Source: Gnetum montanum | Lineage: Eukaryota; Streptophyta; Gnetopsida; Gnetales; Gnetaceae | DNA: 64,000 bases | Reading direction: 5' to 3' | NCBI GenBank assembly: GCA_015680685.1 | Contig: MNCI01014738.1 | Coordinates: 292,836 to 356,835 of the forward strand | Shown: positions 34,761 through 47,500 of the stretch, in pieces | How the letters are laid out: each line of letters starts with the position of its first letter | Numbering within the stretch: the first letter of the stretch is position 1 | Made by a program: the position numbers and the translations under genes | Notes under the pieces: generated by a model | Database searches by the model: none | What the model saw: the letters and a program-made list of their open reading frames with translations, nothing else | What the model was told of the DNA's origin: nothing

Positions 34761-35291
34761 TATTAACCTCTAAATATATCAAAACCTTAAAGAAAATGAA
34801 GAACAAAGAATGTTTGTTCTAGATGATGTGCTTATAGGTCAAGAACAATAACTCCACATCATGAACAAGGACTCAAGGAAGCATGGCTATCAAAGTAAAA
34901 GACTTCATAGGTAAAATGAAAGCATCGACAAGTATGAAGACTACAAGCTAAATGAAGATGCTCCAAGGATTAAGAGGAAGCTAAATCAACATGAGAAAGC
35001 CTCAAGAACTAGAGATTAAAAGTTGAGAGAACATCTCCAAGGAACAGAAGACATCTTGGCTAAGAGGAAGTTAATCATACGAAGACATCTTCCAAAAATA
35101 AGAGACATCTCATTTGAAAAGAATATGTCTTCCCAAAGACATCCCATTCTAAAAGGAGACATCTTCCTAGAGCTAAGACTAAATCAAAGAGATGTCCCAA
35201 TCTCAAAAAATATGTCTACACTAGCTATTGAATAGCCATTGCATGAATTTTAAGGTGTTTTTAGAAAATCTGAGGCTATAAGTAGACTTCA
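34761..35291 (+). mobile_element. 3' LTR of the copia element, first part
   Basis: 531 bp ending in CTTCA at 35291, where the solo LTR begins; continued at 37946. Contains many AGACATCT-type motifs between 35025 and 35220. Confidence 0.8.
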
Positions 35292-37945
35292 TGTTACACC
35301 CCACCCAGAGCTAATAGGTATGGTCATATGCTTATGATGTAGACATTACATGTGGAGTCCCAGTGGGTTTTTAGGGACAAGTTAATGTATTTTATATGTT
35401 ATGAGGTTTCATTTTTTTGTTATGATTACGATGTCTCTACATGCTTAACTAACATGATTATGTACACTAGCCCTGTGTGATGTGTTAGACTAGTGATGTT
35501 GCTAGTAGGGGTGTGGGATTGGGGTACAAGAGCATCAATCTAGTATGTTTTATGCTTTATGTGCGATTTTAGCATGTAGGAATTTGTACTATAGCACTAT
35601 TTTGCATGATGTTTAGGTGTGGTTTTGGCATGTGAATGTGTGGATCATATGATAAAGATCTCATAGGTTCAAACAGATTTGGATTTGGAGTCCCAGTGTG
35701 TTTGTGACGTAGGTTTAAAGTTTATGGTATTAGTTGTAGAACAGAAAATGAAAATAACTTATGAAAATCATTTTTGAAAAAAAAATAATGAAGAATTTAA
35801 ACAAAAACAAAAAGAAAAAAAAAGTAAAAGTAACATTTTTTTCACACATGATGTATGCCAATGTTGATCACTATTTTTCCTACTACCGCTACAAGCAACA
35901 TGGCCTAAATCATGTTTTTTTTTCTTCTTCTTACTTTAGACCACCATCCTTCTCATACGCTTAGGTTTTTTTTTTTATTTTTCTCTGTTTGTAGAAACAG
36001 AAATGCACAGGAGTCTCTTTTTTTTTTATTTTTCTTTCTACTCTCTTCTTTTACTAGATTTTGAGCCTTGCAAATGCTTTTTACTTATTTTGAACCTAGA
36101 TCTACGTGGGTGCAAAACTTGTTGGAAGTGAAATGGAGTCCTGCGAGATTTTTGAGGATTTTCTCCTTATTTCAACTGTTCTACCAAAAAATTTTAATTG
36201 GTGGATTTTCTTTACCTTTTCCCTATATTTTTGTGCCAGATTAGTATATATGAACATGTGATGGGGGCCTGTGGGGTGAATAGTTCAAATTTTGAGCTTA
36301 GGCATGTTATTTTGCATATTTCCCAAAATTGTACGATTGTGGTTACAAATTGTTTATTAATATATCTAGGATGTATGGGATGATGAGGACTTGTGGAATA
36401 TGATCTATGATGTTGATGAGCCTCATATGATTGGAATATGCTATTTGTGGGGCCTATTGAGGTGTGAGAATTTTTGGGCATTCCAAATATTATTTAAATA
36501 TCATTTTATTAATCAAAATTTGAACATGCATAACTTTGCTTTTAGGAGTCCAATTTAGGTAAAATTAGTGTTGTTGGAATCATTGTGGAAAGTAATTTCT
36601 AATCGTGGGATTAGTTTTCTCTTTGGTCATATCTCATTTTATAGGTTATTATAATGGTCATTTGTATGGAAGTAAGTGTCTTTTGAGAAATATAGTATTT
36701 TTTTGTCATATCAAGGTCTTCATCTTGTTTTGTTGCATTGTGGTATTGTTTTCATGAAATGACTATTAAGGGTGGATCTATGTAGTTGTGTTTGTTTGGG
36801 TGTGGTGTATATGACATGTGTTGGCTTAAGCTAGCTAGACTATGTATATGTTTTTACAACAATTCTTGTGAGATCATTGGTGGGTGGTGATAGCATGAGG
36901 ATGTGGACTAGTTGGTGATGAGGCACCCTAGAGGTAGTATGAATTAACCCCCACTATGATGCATCAGTGAGGCTCCTATCTCAGGCCTCATCCTGAGGGT
37001 GGGAGAGAGTAGGTGTGTTTGTCCCTATGACTGGTCCATGACATAGATGTGTTCATCCCTATCACTAGTCCTCCAAAAGGCTAGTGGTTATGAGTCACAA
37101 GTTGACGTACCCTAACACTAGTTGGATAAATAAAAGACCTGCAAGAAATGGCTATTGTGAGTACTCATGGCAACATTTCACATGCTACACTAAGCATAGA
37201 TATGCTAGCAACCACGTGGGCTATGTATGTGATAATATTGGTTTGTGAGTCATATTGTTGAGAATAGGTGTTCTATTTGGATTATGATTGTGTGGATCAT
37301 GAACTATTTATGGTATATCATGCATATGATAACATGAGCATGATAGATGATGTTGGATCGTGGCTTTGTCTATGCTTGTATAATTGTATGTTAGCTTTAT
37401 GGGTGATATGGTGTGTCTTGTTTTGAGCATGCATGAGACTAACAATGTTGCAGGTTGCCTTTTACCCCACTCCTCTCCTCTAGCATAGCACTTGTCAACC
37501 ATCTAGCAAGGGAAGTCTAAAGGATTTCCACTCAGTTGTGTACTAACTTTATTTCATTATAGGTGAAAAGCATAGGAGCCTAAATGTGCATGAAGAGAGG
37601 AGGGAAAATCCTTCAATGCTTGGTTATTGTATATTTTCCTATATAGTAGTGTGAACTAGATATCCTTGTATGAAACTCCCTATATTGTACTCATCTATAT
37701 AAAATGATGGGATTTGTGTGTTTTGTTGTATTGTCACAGAGCAGTGTGTAGTTTTCTTTATGTAGAGACATGCATTTTTATGATGTGATATGTATGTTTC
37801 GTTTCTGGTATGGTAGGAAAGTTTGTACTATTTGACTTTTCTTATTAGCATGTATTCTACACATTATTGGTTCTAGTTTACATGCTTCCATGCTAAGATT
37901 ACTTAATCCTAGGCATCACCTTGCCCTAGTTAGGATGGTGTTACA
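35292..37945 (+). mobile_element. Solo LTR, 2654 bp, nested in the copia 3' LTR
   Basis: Starts TGTTACACC and ends GGTGTTACA, with perfect 5-bp duplications CTTCA at 35287-35291 and 37946-37950. No coding content, internal region or second LTR, so it is the product of recombination between two LTRs. Size and TGTTACACC ends suggest a large gypsy LTR (Del/Tekay-like), which is a guess. Poly-T/A-rich runs around 35760-36050 and a TATA-like box appear inside. Confidence 0.85.
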
Positions 37946-38520
37946 CTTCAAACTCTTGGGAATTGAGCAAGCATTATTAACATCAAAGCTATCATTGTCT
38001 ATCTTATATTATTGTACTTGTGTACTTGAATTATCATATCATTTGTTAGATTTGTTGTGGAACTATGCTTCATTGTATAAGGAATTTGTAAATTAAGTTA
38101 CACTCTCTGCTTGTGGTTATTTTCCTTTTTTTGCTATCCTAAGGGGTTGATGTGCTTCTTGTGAGAAGGCATCCTTTTAGAGCTTGTCAGAAGCCTATAG
38201 CATTGAGTTTTTTTGCTACTTCAAAACACTCCACAGTGAACATCTATTTTATATAGGTTATGGGATCCTTTAAACCACTCTTGAGCTTATTGGAACCTTA
38301 CAGGGTTAAGAGTGATCATAGTGATGAAACTCTCCTTATCAAAGCTTAAGCTTTGCAAAGGTTGTGGTGTCCTCTAAACCACATTTTGAAAGACACAAAG
38401 TCCAAAGGTGTGCAAACTACCCAAGTTGGGAAACCACATAATTCTTATGTTTTTTGTAACAGGTGTTGCTTGTGATTTGTAGAGATTCTTCATTCCCCAC
38501 TTCTAAGTTCTCAGTTCTCA
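37946..38520 (+). mobile_element. 3' LTR of the copia element, second part
   Basis: Resumes with CTTCA and continues collinear with 29800-30388, ending TCAGTTCTCA. Together with the first part the LTR is about 1106 bp. Confidence 0.85.
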
Positions 38521-39073
38521 CAATTTTGTTAACTTGAGGATGAGTTTCAATTAGACATGAGGGTCTCTATTAATCAATCACATTTATGTTGATGAAATCA
38601 CAGCTTTGTTAAAGCATCAAGATTGATATAAGCCTTATAAGTGCCTATATAAACATACATACCCATCACATTTATGATACCTTTTGATCATTTTCTAGGC
38701 AAACCCTTATAGTTTTCTTCAACAAAAGTTAGAATTATTTCCTCTCTAAGTACCTACAATGTGGATTGAGTGGATCTTATGGATTTTTATTTGAGTGCAT
38801 AATTTATTTAGAAACATTAGCATGAGGGCAATAAAATTAAGATTTATTCCATCTATTGCAACACTTGGCTAATAGTATAATTTCATTTCTTATAATTTAC
38901 TTTAATCATTTCTCTACTTTCCATGTAACTAGTTAACTATTTTACTCCATCAAACTTTGAAAATTCACATGAGTAAGATCAATTTTGATCATAGACATAT
39001 TAATGTGTAGTAGTCCTACTAGTAAATTACTTAATATGCCTCAAAGTAGAACACTTGATAACCTAACAATGTT
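38521..39073. other. No recognisable feature
   Basis: AT-rich flank of the copia element. A possible antisense coding shadow around 38560-38760 was too weak to name. Confidence 0.5.
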
Positions 39074-39634
39074 TGTGTAATATCCCCATTTTCAAATATC
39101 ACTATTGGTGTCTCTTCATAACAAGTATTGTAATTATTGTAACAAGACGTGAAAAGGATAGTTGTAATTAAGATCCAAAAGGGTGTGTTGCAATAATGGT
39201 CATGTCTCTTGAGGTGACCTTTAGGGGTTTGATCTAGGGTATTTATACCTAGGCATTAGAGGTTGTATTAGCATGGAGTTGTGGAGCTAGTAAAGGTGAG
39301 TAACATGTGTCAGGTGAAGTGGGATAGGAAGAGGACTAGCCATTCCTTCTAGCAAATTGTAGGTCTAACTATTTTGGTAGTGATGGATTGCCTCTAAGGG
39401 ATATATGCTGAAGAAAGGAAAACCTAAGGAACACTCTTAAAGCATGACTCAGATACATTATTTCACATCAATAAAGCATTTTTTCTCTTTTTTTCTACAT
39501 TTTCCCTGTTATTTCTTTCTGCTTAATGTTGGATTTTTATAGATATTTAATGTTTTCTATACTATCGTCTTATGCCTAATGTCTAATATAATGTATATTT
39601 GATGTTTTCCATAGCATCCAGGAATGGGGTGTCA
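39074..39634 (+). mobile_element. Candidate solo LTR, 561 bp
   Basis: Begins TGTGTAATATCCCC and ends GGGGTGTCA, complementary ends typical of plant LTRs. It holds a TATA-like GTATTTATACC near 39238 and CAATAAAGC near 39470, in the right order for U3, R and U5. The flanks (ATGTT and TAGTT) do not give a clean target duplication. Confidence 0.55.
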
Positions 39635-40815
39635 TAGTTAGTGCATGTTTAGGATGTATACAGTAAATCAATAATGAATATTCTATGCTTAAGATAGTTT
39701 AGCTTTACCTTCCATACTTAAATTAAATAGGTTAATATTTTAATATTTTAATAATAAGAAATACAATCATATACCTTGGTCACATCTAAACCATATAACA
39801 TAAGCTAACACAAGTACAATTAAAAAGATAATTATTAACAACTTAATGCTTAGTTATCTAAAGCATCTAACTAGTTCTAAGTCCATGGAATTTGACTAGA
39901 TTATGTGAAAACACTTGTGATTCATATAGTTGAATGTAGGATTACTCTACCACTCATCATTTAGCACACTCTTGAGTAGAAACTATTAAGTATTAAAAAA
40001 ATTTTCTTCACATTGCCAAAATTTATAAGAATTAGGAAAATTATAATACATGGTTGGCTAAATATAAGTTTTCTAGTTTTCTTGTAATGCTAATTTCTTT
40101 TTATGTTTATGAAATTTGATTTCAATAAAAAAAAATTCTATGAGAAAAAATGATATTGAAATGGATTTCATATGCTTAATGTGATCAAGAATACTGACAA
40201 TCTCTTAATTAACTTTCTAAAAAACTAGTGAAAGATTAAATAACTAAATCAAATATGGAACTTTAGAATATTCTATAAATCTAATATCAAAATTTGAAGT
40301 CCACTTACGAATGATTAACACTGCATGTTTACATATGAATAATCTTATATCTAGGACATGTTGCATCATTGAAGAATCGTCTAGCTCAATAAGTAAAAAA
40401 ATGAGAATCATACTTAGCATGAATTACTTCAATATCATGTTTTTGTATCATACCTTTTAACTATGAAGTAAAATGAAATTTTGATTATGAGAAAGGTAAT
40501 CCAAATGCATATCGCAATGTAAAATAAACTACCAATGACTATCTAAATCATGAGCAAAAGAAAATCAGATGCCTTAATTGCATCAACATTAGTAGAAGAA
40601 CGTGTCTCAAATTTTTACTTATCAACTAGTAAATCTATATTCTTAGAATTAACAAAAATTTCTACATCAATAAAAGAAGTATAAATTTTAGTATTAGTTA
40701 AAAAATTTTACAGTAATTTAGAATTTTAAAGAGATCAAATTTATTAGAGAAAACTCAAGAGAGAAAATTAGATCTACTAAAAAACATAAATCCATTGAAG
40801 AATATTAAATTCATA
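39635..40815. other. No recognisable feature
   Basis: AT-rich, no ORF of note, no clear repeat. Confidence 0.5.

Positions 40816-40816
<1 letters not shown>

Positions 40817-40858
<42 letters not shown>
40817..40858. repeat. (AG)n microsatellite
   Basis: About 40 bp of AG repeat with one AAG interruption. It lies at the 3' tail of the minus-strand SINE copy next to it. Confidence 0.95.
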
Positions 40859-40859
<1 letters not shown>

Positions 40860-40861
<2 letters not shown>

Positions 40862-41028
40862 TGCATAATTAAGATGTTGGAATCTAAAATAAGTGAAACA
40901 TAAATAAACCCAATATATATAGTCTAGCTAGAACTTTATATAACTGAGCATTGTCCACCAAAATCAAACCTATAACCTAGAGCTTCTAAATCAAGTATCT
41001 TACCACTAGGCTAACACCTCATTGTTAA
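40860..41028 (-). mobile_element. tRNA-derived SINE, copy 1
   Basis: On the minus strand: GTGTTAGCCTAGTGGTAAGA (A-box region, 41003-41017) and, about 35-50 bases later, AGGTTTGATTTT (B-box, 40961-40971). These are the internal pol III promoter boxes of a tRNA-derived head. The body continues through GACTATATATATTGGG and ends near the TTCCAACATCTTA block beside the AG repeat. Too diverged to be a tRNA gene. Confidence 0.7.
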
Positions 41029-41068
41029 GAAATGCATGATTGGAATCAAAACTAGATGATTATATGTG

Positions 41069-43270
41069 ACATCCTATTCCCAAATGTCATGAAAAATGTT
41101 AACTATGCATAAGATTTAATATTTCACATAATGAAGAAGGAAGAATGCATAAGAAATTTGGAAAGAAACTTTATTAATGTGAAAATGATGTATCTGGATC
41201 ATGCTCTAGGAATTCCTAGAAATTATCTTCCTTCAACACATATCCCTTAGATGTTTCACCTATAAATATAATTTTTCTTTCTTCATCTTTTATCCATAGG
41301 ATTCTATTTCTATAGAATTATCCTATAGAGGATTCTATGCTACTTCTAACTTCTTCAACAAATGTTAAAATATCTACTTCATTTATTAATGCAAAAATTT
41401 CTCTTGATTCTCAAAATGCATATTTACAAGCTAGTAAGAAAAATGTTATGACATCTTTTTCTAGTGATCTTGATACAAACCAAGACATTTAATTTTATAC
41501 TTCTTGATAATGTATATGAGTCATTAATTCCTAATCTTTTATCACAATATGTGTTCATTTAAATTTTGGATTATCTACATCATAATCAAAGTTTTGTTTT
41601 ATAGTTAAATAATGTGATGAAAAAAGATGATATCCAAGTCCTTCATGCTAAGTATTCTTATCATTATTTCCACTTGTTGAGTTAGGCAATGCTTTAATGA
41701 TACAACATTCCCTAAATATAGGATCTTTTATACATAAGTATCATTGTTGATCATTCATAAGTGGGATCTAGATTTTGATGTCCAATCTAAAAATATGGTA
41801 GATTTCCATGTTTTGTCAAGTTATATAATTTTCTATTCATTTTTTAGAAACCTTAATAGGAAATTGTTAACCTACTTAGTCCTAGTAAACATATGGAGTC
41901 TAATTTCATACCTTTTATTTTTTTGTAGGTGTTTTTTATTATTGAAATCAACCTTCTTAATCATAAAAAGAAATTGTACATATTATAATCTTCATAATTC
42001 TTACAACATTTTCCATTGTGAATAACATTTGTGTAATGCTTTTTCTTTTTTACTCAAGAAAAAAGATTCTGAAGCAAATAAAAAATGTGTTGAAGTTGAA
42101 GATAGAAAAAAATAATATGAATTTGAAGATATAAAAAATAAAGTTAATGTCAACAATAACAATGATCTAATGGCCATAAATAATCTAGAGAAGGCATAAG
42201 CTCCTATCTATGTTTTTCCTAGTACTAAAGAAAGTATTAAGTAGTCCAGACATATACATCATAAGGTAAATTTTATCTTATTTGGCAAGAATACTATAAC
42301 TCAAAGATTAAAACTAGTATTAATAAATATTTTATAGTTGAAAGTAAAGATTCTTCACATAAAATCAATAATAAGTGATAAGGTGAATTATCTTCAACTA
42401 GTGGTATAACTTTCTTACCTTGAAATAAATATTTGTATTAATCCACATCTTTCTATCCTAAATCTTTTGACTATTTTAAGTTCAAGAATGAATATTAAAA
42501 AGTAATCCAAATTTTGATAAAATTGGAACCTTCCTCCCTACTAACAATTAATTTTATTTACCTATTTTTAAAAGCTTTAATTGAAAGATTATACACTTAA
42601 GTAAAGAGTCCTAAAATTATAAAAAAATTTCTTTCCTTATGTTTTATGATGTTTACTCAATGTTAAACTTGTAATGTACTATGAATTTTCTTTGCTTATC
42701 ATTAATATTTTCATTGGGTCTAACACCCTCCCTTCCTCTATCGCTTAGAGGTATTTTAGTAGTGTTATCATGGCTAGGCTTGTACCTAGCTAGAGTAAAT
42801 GATCAATCGCCTTCCTATGTTGCTTTACCTAATACCTGTTATTCACCTTTTATAACTCTACAACTCTATGCTAATATGACCTCTAATACCCAAGTATAAG
42901 TACCTCAACTCAAATCCATAAAGGTTACCTCAAGAGATATGCTTGTTATTACAATGTGACCCTTTTAGTAATTACATCATTCATTATAAACTTACACCAT
43001 CTTTGTTACAAAATATCTCCATTTGGAAATGTGGACATGACAAACTACCTCCTTAGCTTTCGTTCATCCTCAAATGAATCTGAATTAATATTATTTTTTC
43101 ATGCACTAGTGATCCTTTCATTCTCCAATGCTCAAATTCTTTGATTTCTCCTTTTTGAATGGGGTTGAATATTTTAAAATTCTCTTGCATATTCTATAAA
43201 TATAATATAAATGAGAAAAATATTTGAGGAAGATAAATCTTATTAACCACTTACCTTCATATCTAGGTAA
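41069..43270. other. Unassigned repeat-rich sequence
   Basis: 41069 begins TGTGACATCCTATTCCCAAA, resembling the start of the solo LTR at 39074; with a TATA-like CCTATAAATATAA near 41267 it may be a partial LTR of that family, end not found. 41330-42900 is AT-rich with short ORFs (for example 41744-42025 and 42681-42899) and no recognisable domain. Confidence 0.4.
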
Positions 43271-43280
43271 TAATAAGATA

Positions 43281-43470
43281 ATGAGGTGTTAGCCTTATCA
43301 TAAGAATTTTAATTTGAAAGTTCAAAGTAATGGGTTTGATTCTAGTAAGTAACACTATGTTGTAAAGTCCTAACTAGACTATATATCTTGGGGTGTACTT
43401 ATATCACAATTATTTCAAGGTGGCTTTGAGTGTTCCAACAACAAATGTTATTGCAAATTTAAGTGTTCTA
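43281..43470 (+). mobile_element. tRNA-derived SINE, copy 2
   Basis: GAGGTGTTAGCCTTATCATA (A-box region, 43287-43303) and TGGGTTTGATTCTAG (B-box, 43332-43342). The body then runs through CTAGACTATATATCTTGGGG to the TGAGTGTTCCAACAAC tail, collinear with copies 1 and 3. Confidence 0.72.
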
Positions 43471-43549
43471 TAGTGAGGATTTTTGCATTGATCTAACACA
43501 GCAAGGAGTCTACCATTAATATTACGTGTAATGCTACTAGATCTAGTTG

Positions 43550-44500
43550 GTGATCCTTTAGGTGAAAAAACCACTTATTTTCCTTTCTATGAATTGCTTG
43601 ATGATTTATATGAATCTATTACTTAAGAAATTTCTAGAAGGTATCTTTTATGCAAATTATGGGTTATTTATCTTATTTCTCAATTTTTTTGAATCATTTA
43701 AATTTGGTTTAGAAAGATCAATGTTTGAATGTTGTCTATGCTCATTTGTCAAAATCATTTTTGCTTATATAATTTTTTGATTTGAAGATTTTTTCTAAGG
43801 TCCTTAATATTGGTATTTTTAATTACCATCACACTTTATTGATTATTTGAAAGTGAACTTTCTTTTAATCCAACATCTCAAGAATTCCAAAAGCTCTTCT
43901 TTTGTTGAATTGTGAAAACTTCCATTAATTTTTGAAAAATTTAAAAGGGATATTATCTCTCATATTGGATCAATCAAGCATTCTAAAATCCTCACTACAA
44001 CTATGGTTTTTGTAGAATTTGATATATGATTGAAGTGGATCTTGATTTTCTTAAGTGAGAAATTCTTCTGTATGCTAGTGGAATTGACTATGCATAGAAG
44101 ATTATTTATTATAATCTTCCAGATTCATTTCACTATTGTCATCATAGGATCATATATTTGATTCATGTCCTTTTATGTTGCATAAAAAGGTAATGCAAGC
44201 ATGTTAGCAACAAGCTATTGTAAATTCTACTAAGGTTTCTTCTACTAATGTTAAATATTCTACTAAGGTTTTCTCTATAGATGCTGCAAATCTTATTATG
44301 ATTTTTTCTACTGGTGTTTTAAAAGTTAGCCCACCTCTTTCTTTTACTATTATTTCACAAAATGTATCTTCAAGGAAGGTTCTGATAAAATTAGTTTCGA
44401 AAAATTCTTCAATGACTAAGAGGAAATAAATATATACTTCTAAAATTTCATAGAATCTTATTGTTGATCCAAATGGTTTTCAAATTATTTTTAATAATAG
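43550..44500 (+). pseudogene. LINE ORF1 remnant (DUF4283-like and zinc knuckle), plus strand
   Basis: LINE ORF1 encodes the RNA-binding partner of RT. Pieces: LDDLYESIT near 43590, a hydrophobic stretch, FVEFDI near 44005 (normally the YARICVEVDL block) and FHYCHHR..LLCCIK near 44125 (zinc-knuckle region). A Ser/Thr-rich stretch follows to 44400. Broken by several frame changes. 43562-43780 is an open stretch not all in the proper frame. Confidence 0.55.
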
Positions 44501-44599
44501 AAAACATTAAGGAAGTCTATCTATTGGTGAATATATGCCAAATCATCAAAATAGTTAGCATATTCAAGATATTTAAATTACTAATAATTTATTTGCAAC

Positions 44600-47500
44600 T
44601 ATTGATCAATATATGAAGATAATTTCTTTTGAAAATGTTGATTCTACTAATAGGGCAGGGATCTCCTCCCACTTCACCTTATGTTAATCATTTTACAAAA
44701 TATCTAGGATCTTACTAATAGACTTCAGCAAAAAGTTGTCAATGCCTTTCTTCATACATGACATTTAGTTTCTGATTTTATCCTTTGTCAATGGATTAAG
44801 ATTTCCAATTTAGATATATTCATGACTAGTAATAGTATTTTTCATAATTCTATAACATTATTTACTAATCATAATATTGGACATAATGGTATTGCTCTTA
44901 TTATCAATCATTTTTCATTTAAAAAAAATCTCTCATGATAAAGATAATTTTATAGTCTAGGTTATTCTTCAAGATGCTTTAGGTCCTTTTGGTATTTACT
45001 ATATTTATACTCCTAGTACTTTTGCAAATAGAACTTTTTTTGTAGTAATTTCTTCTCCTAAGTCTTCCTAACATTCCTTAGCTTTTTAGGGATAATTTTA
45101 ACATGATTCAAAATTCTTATGATAAATTTGATGGAATTTCTTCTTAGCTTGTAAACCACAAGCTTTCTATTTGGTGTGATGTTAAGAAACAATTTTGTTT
45201 ATCTAATGCTACTAGATCAAATTTTTATCATCATGATTAGTTTACCTGGTCTATCCAGCATGAAGACAATAATCAAATTTTTGAAATACTTAACTGATTT
45301 TATTTTTCCAATTATTTTTCTCGATTTTGTGATGGAAAGGTTATAGTTCATAAAGATGCAACTCTTTCTAACCATTTTCCAATTTCTCTTAATTTGGAAT
45401 TTGGTATTAAATCTCTAGTTCAAGATTATGAACTTTTTCTTATAAATGCATCTTTATTTCTTACTCCTTCTAGAAAAGGTACTTTGACATCTCCTTGGAA
45501 TGAAAAAATGAGACCCCTTCGTAAATGAGGTTGGATTGATTGGTGGTTGCATGCTATATATCATGTTTGTGATTTTGTCTATTGGTTAGATAAGCAATAT
45601 GCCAAGAGACAAAGGAAGACTGAGAAAAAAATTTGTGATGAAATTCAATAGATCAACACTGCTTTACATAATGATCTATTTAATATTAATCTTCAAAAAC
45701 AACTTGCTTATGTCCACTCAACAAAACAAAAATGGAATATGCATAATTCTAAGAGTGCTATCATCAAGAGTCATCTCAATTGGATAAAATTAGAAGAAGA
45801 ACCATGCAAAAATTTCTGAAATTCTTAAAAGATAAAGATAATTTGCCTATTATTGACTTCATGGAAGTTAATGGTAACATTAGTTTTGATCCTCTTATTA
45901 TCAATGGTTTTCTTGAAAAATATTTTCAACATGTATTTTTCTTAGAGGATTTTCATCATGTGTATTCTCTCTCTGATTGTGATCATTTATCAAATATTGT
46001 TTATGGTAGTCATAACCATCTTCTTGAATAATATATCTCTCTTACTAAAATTAAAGATGTAATGTTTAGCTTGGCCTATGATAAATCTCTAGTTTTTGAT
46101 GGAATTCCTATTGAATTTTTAAAAATCATTAGAATGTTGTTAGTATGGATCTTTATTGTGTTTTTTTTTTCAAGCATTGAATGACATTCTCTTAGTCAAG
46201 AGCTAAATAGAGGAGTCGGCAAACTTATTTTCAAGGATGGTGACCTTTCTCACATTAGTAATTGGCACACTATTACTCTTTTAAATTCTATTTATAAAAT
46301 TTTGAATAAATGTCTTGTTAGAAGATTGAAACTAATTATTCCTTAGTTAATTACTCCAATGCAAATTAGCTTTGTCAAAGGTAGCTGTATTCTAGATAAT
46401 ACTGTGGTATCTTGAAAGGGTATGTAGTTAACTGAGGATTCCAATCAAAACATTGCTTTTTGGAAACTTGATTATGCAAAAGAATATATGATACAATTAA
46501 ATGGTAGTTTATTATTTGTTGTTTTCACAAATATCATTTTAATAAAAAATTTATTGAGATGGTGGAGACTCTTTTTGCATATACTAATACACTTATGGCT
46601 ACAAATATTATCATTACTAAAAGCTCCAAGCTTGAACACTCAGTTAATAAAGATTGCACTCTTGCTCCTTATCTCTTCATCTTTATTACAGATTTTTTAT
46701 GTCATGCTATACAGAAAGACCAGGAACATAATTTGCTAAAAGACATCTTTATTGAAAATAATGTTCCTACTTTATTAAATGTGCATTTTGCATGTGACTT
46801 TTTTTATGATAAAAAATGACAAAGCTATTGTAGATAGTCTTTTTTATCATGTTGATCAATATTATAGACTTTAAGGCTCTTACATTGATTGGTCCAAAAC
46901 TTCTATCTTTTGTAATAAGGGGGTTTAGAATGGGCTTTGTCTAAATCTTAGCATTTCTTAGAATAGTAAATGTTTTCAAAGTTTTAGGCATTTCATTTTC
47001 CTTTGGTGCATCTTCAAAAACTTTATGTGATGTTATAGTGAAGAAAATTGAATAAAAACTATTAAGTGGAAGAAAAGAAGCTTTCAATGGTTGGTAAGTT
47101 TACTGTTTGTAATCATATCATTCAAGCTACTCATCTGTATTATTCTTCATGTTGGGATCCTAGTATTTATGCATATCATCACATTGATAAACTTGTAAGA
47201 AATTTTCTTTGAAGTAGTAGCCAATCTAGGAAAGGATATTTTTGTGTTGTGTGGGATATTTGCACTTCTCACAAAGGGGATGATGGATTAGAACTAATGA
47301 ATTATATAAGCATGATATTGTTTTATATGCCAAGAATGTGCTTAAATTCTTACCTAGTAGAGAGCCTTGGAAGCTTCTTTTTTAGAAGCACATTCAAATA
47401 GGTAAGCCTAGAGGTAGTGGTTATTGGAGAGATACTCATTTATTTAATTGGAACCTTTTTCCAAAAGGCATTTCTATATCATGCTCTATTATCATAAATC

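Larger units (their letters stand above)
29640..38520 (+). mobile_element. Ty1/copia-type element with gag and an extra ORF but no pol
   Basis: Recognised by a 5' LTR (truncated) ending at 30388, a TGGTATCAGAGC primer site, a copia gag, PPT-like tracts at its 3' end and a 3' LTR (34761-35291 plus 37946-38520). I find no protease, integrase, RT or RNase H between gag and the 3' LTR. GATGATGTC followed by an A/G tract near 34280 resembles the SIRE/Maximus group. It would have needed another element's enzymes to move. Confidence 0.75.

Noticed and set aside
40960-41020. A true tRNA gene
   Set aside because: A and B boxes are present but no cloverleaf or acceptor stem can be drawn, and two further diverged copies with a shared tail show it is a SINE.
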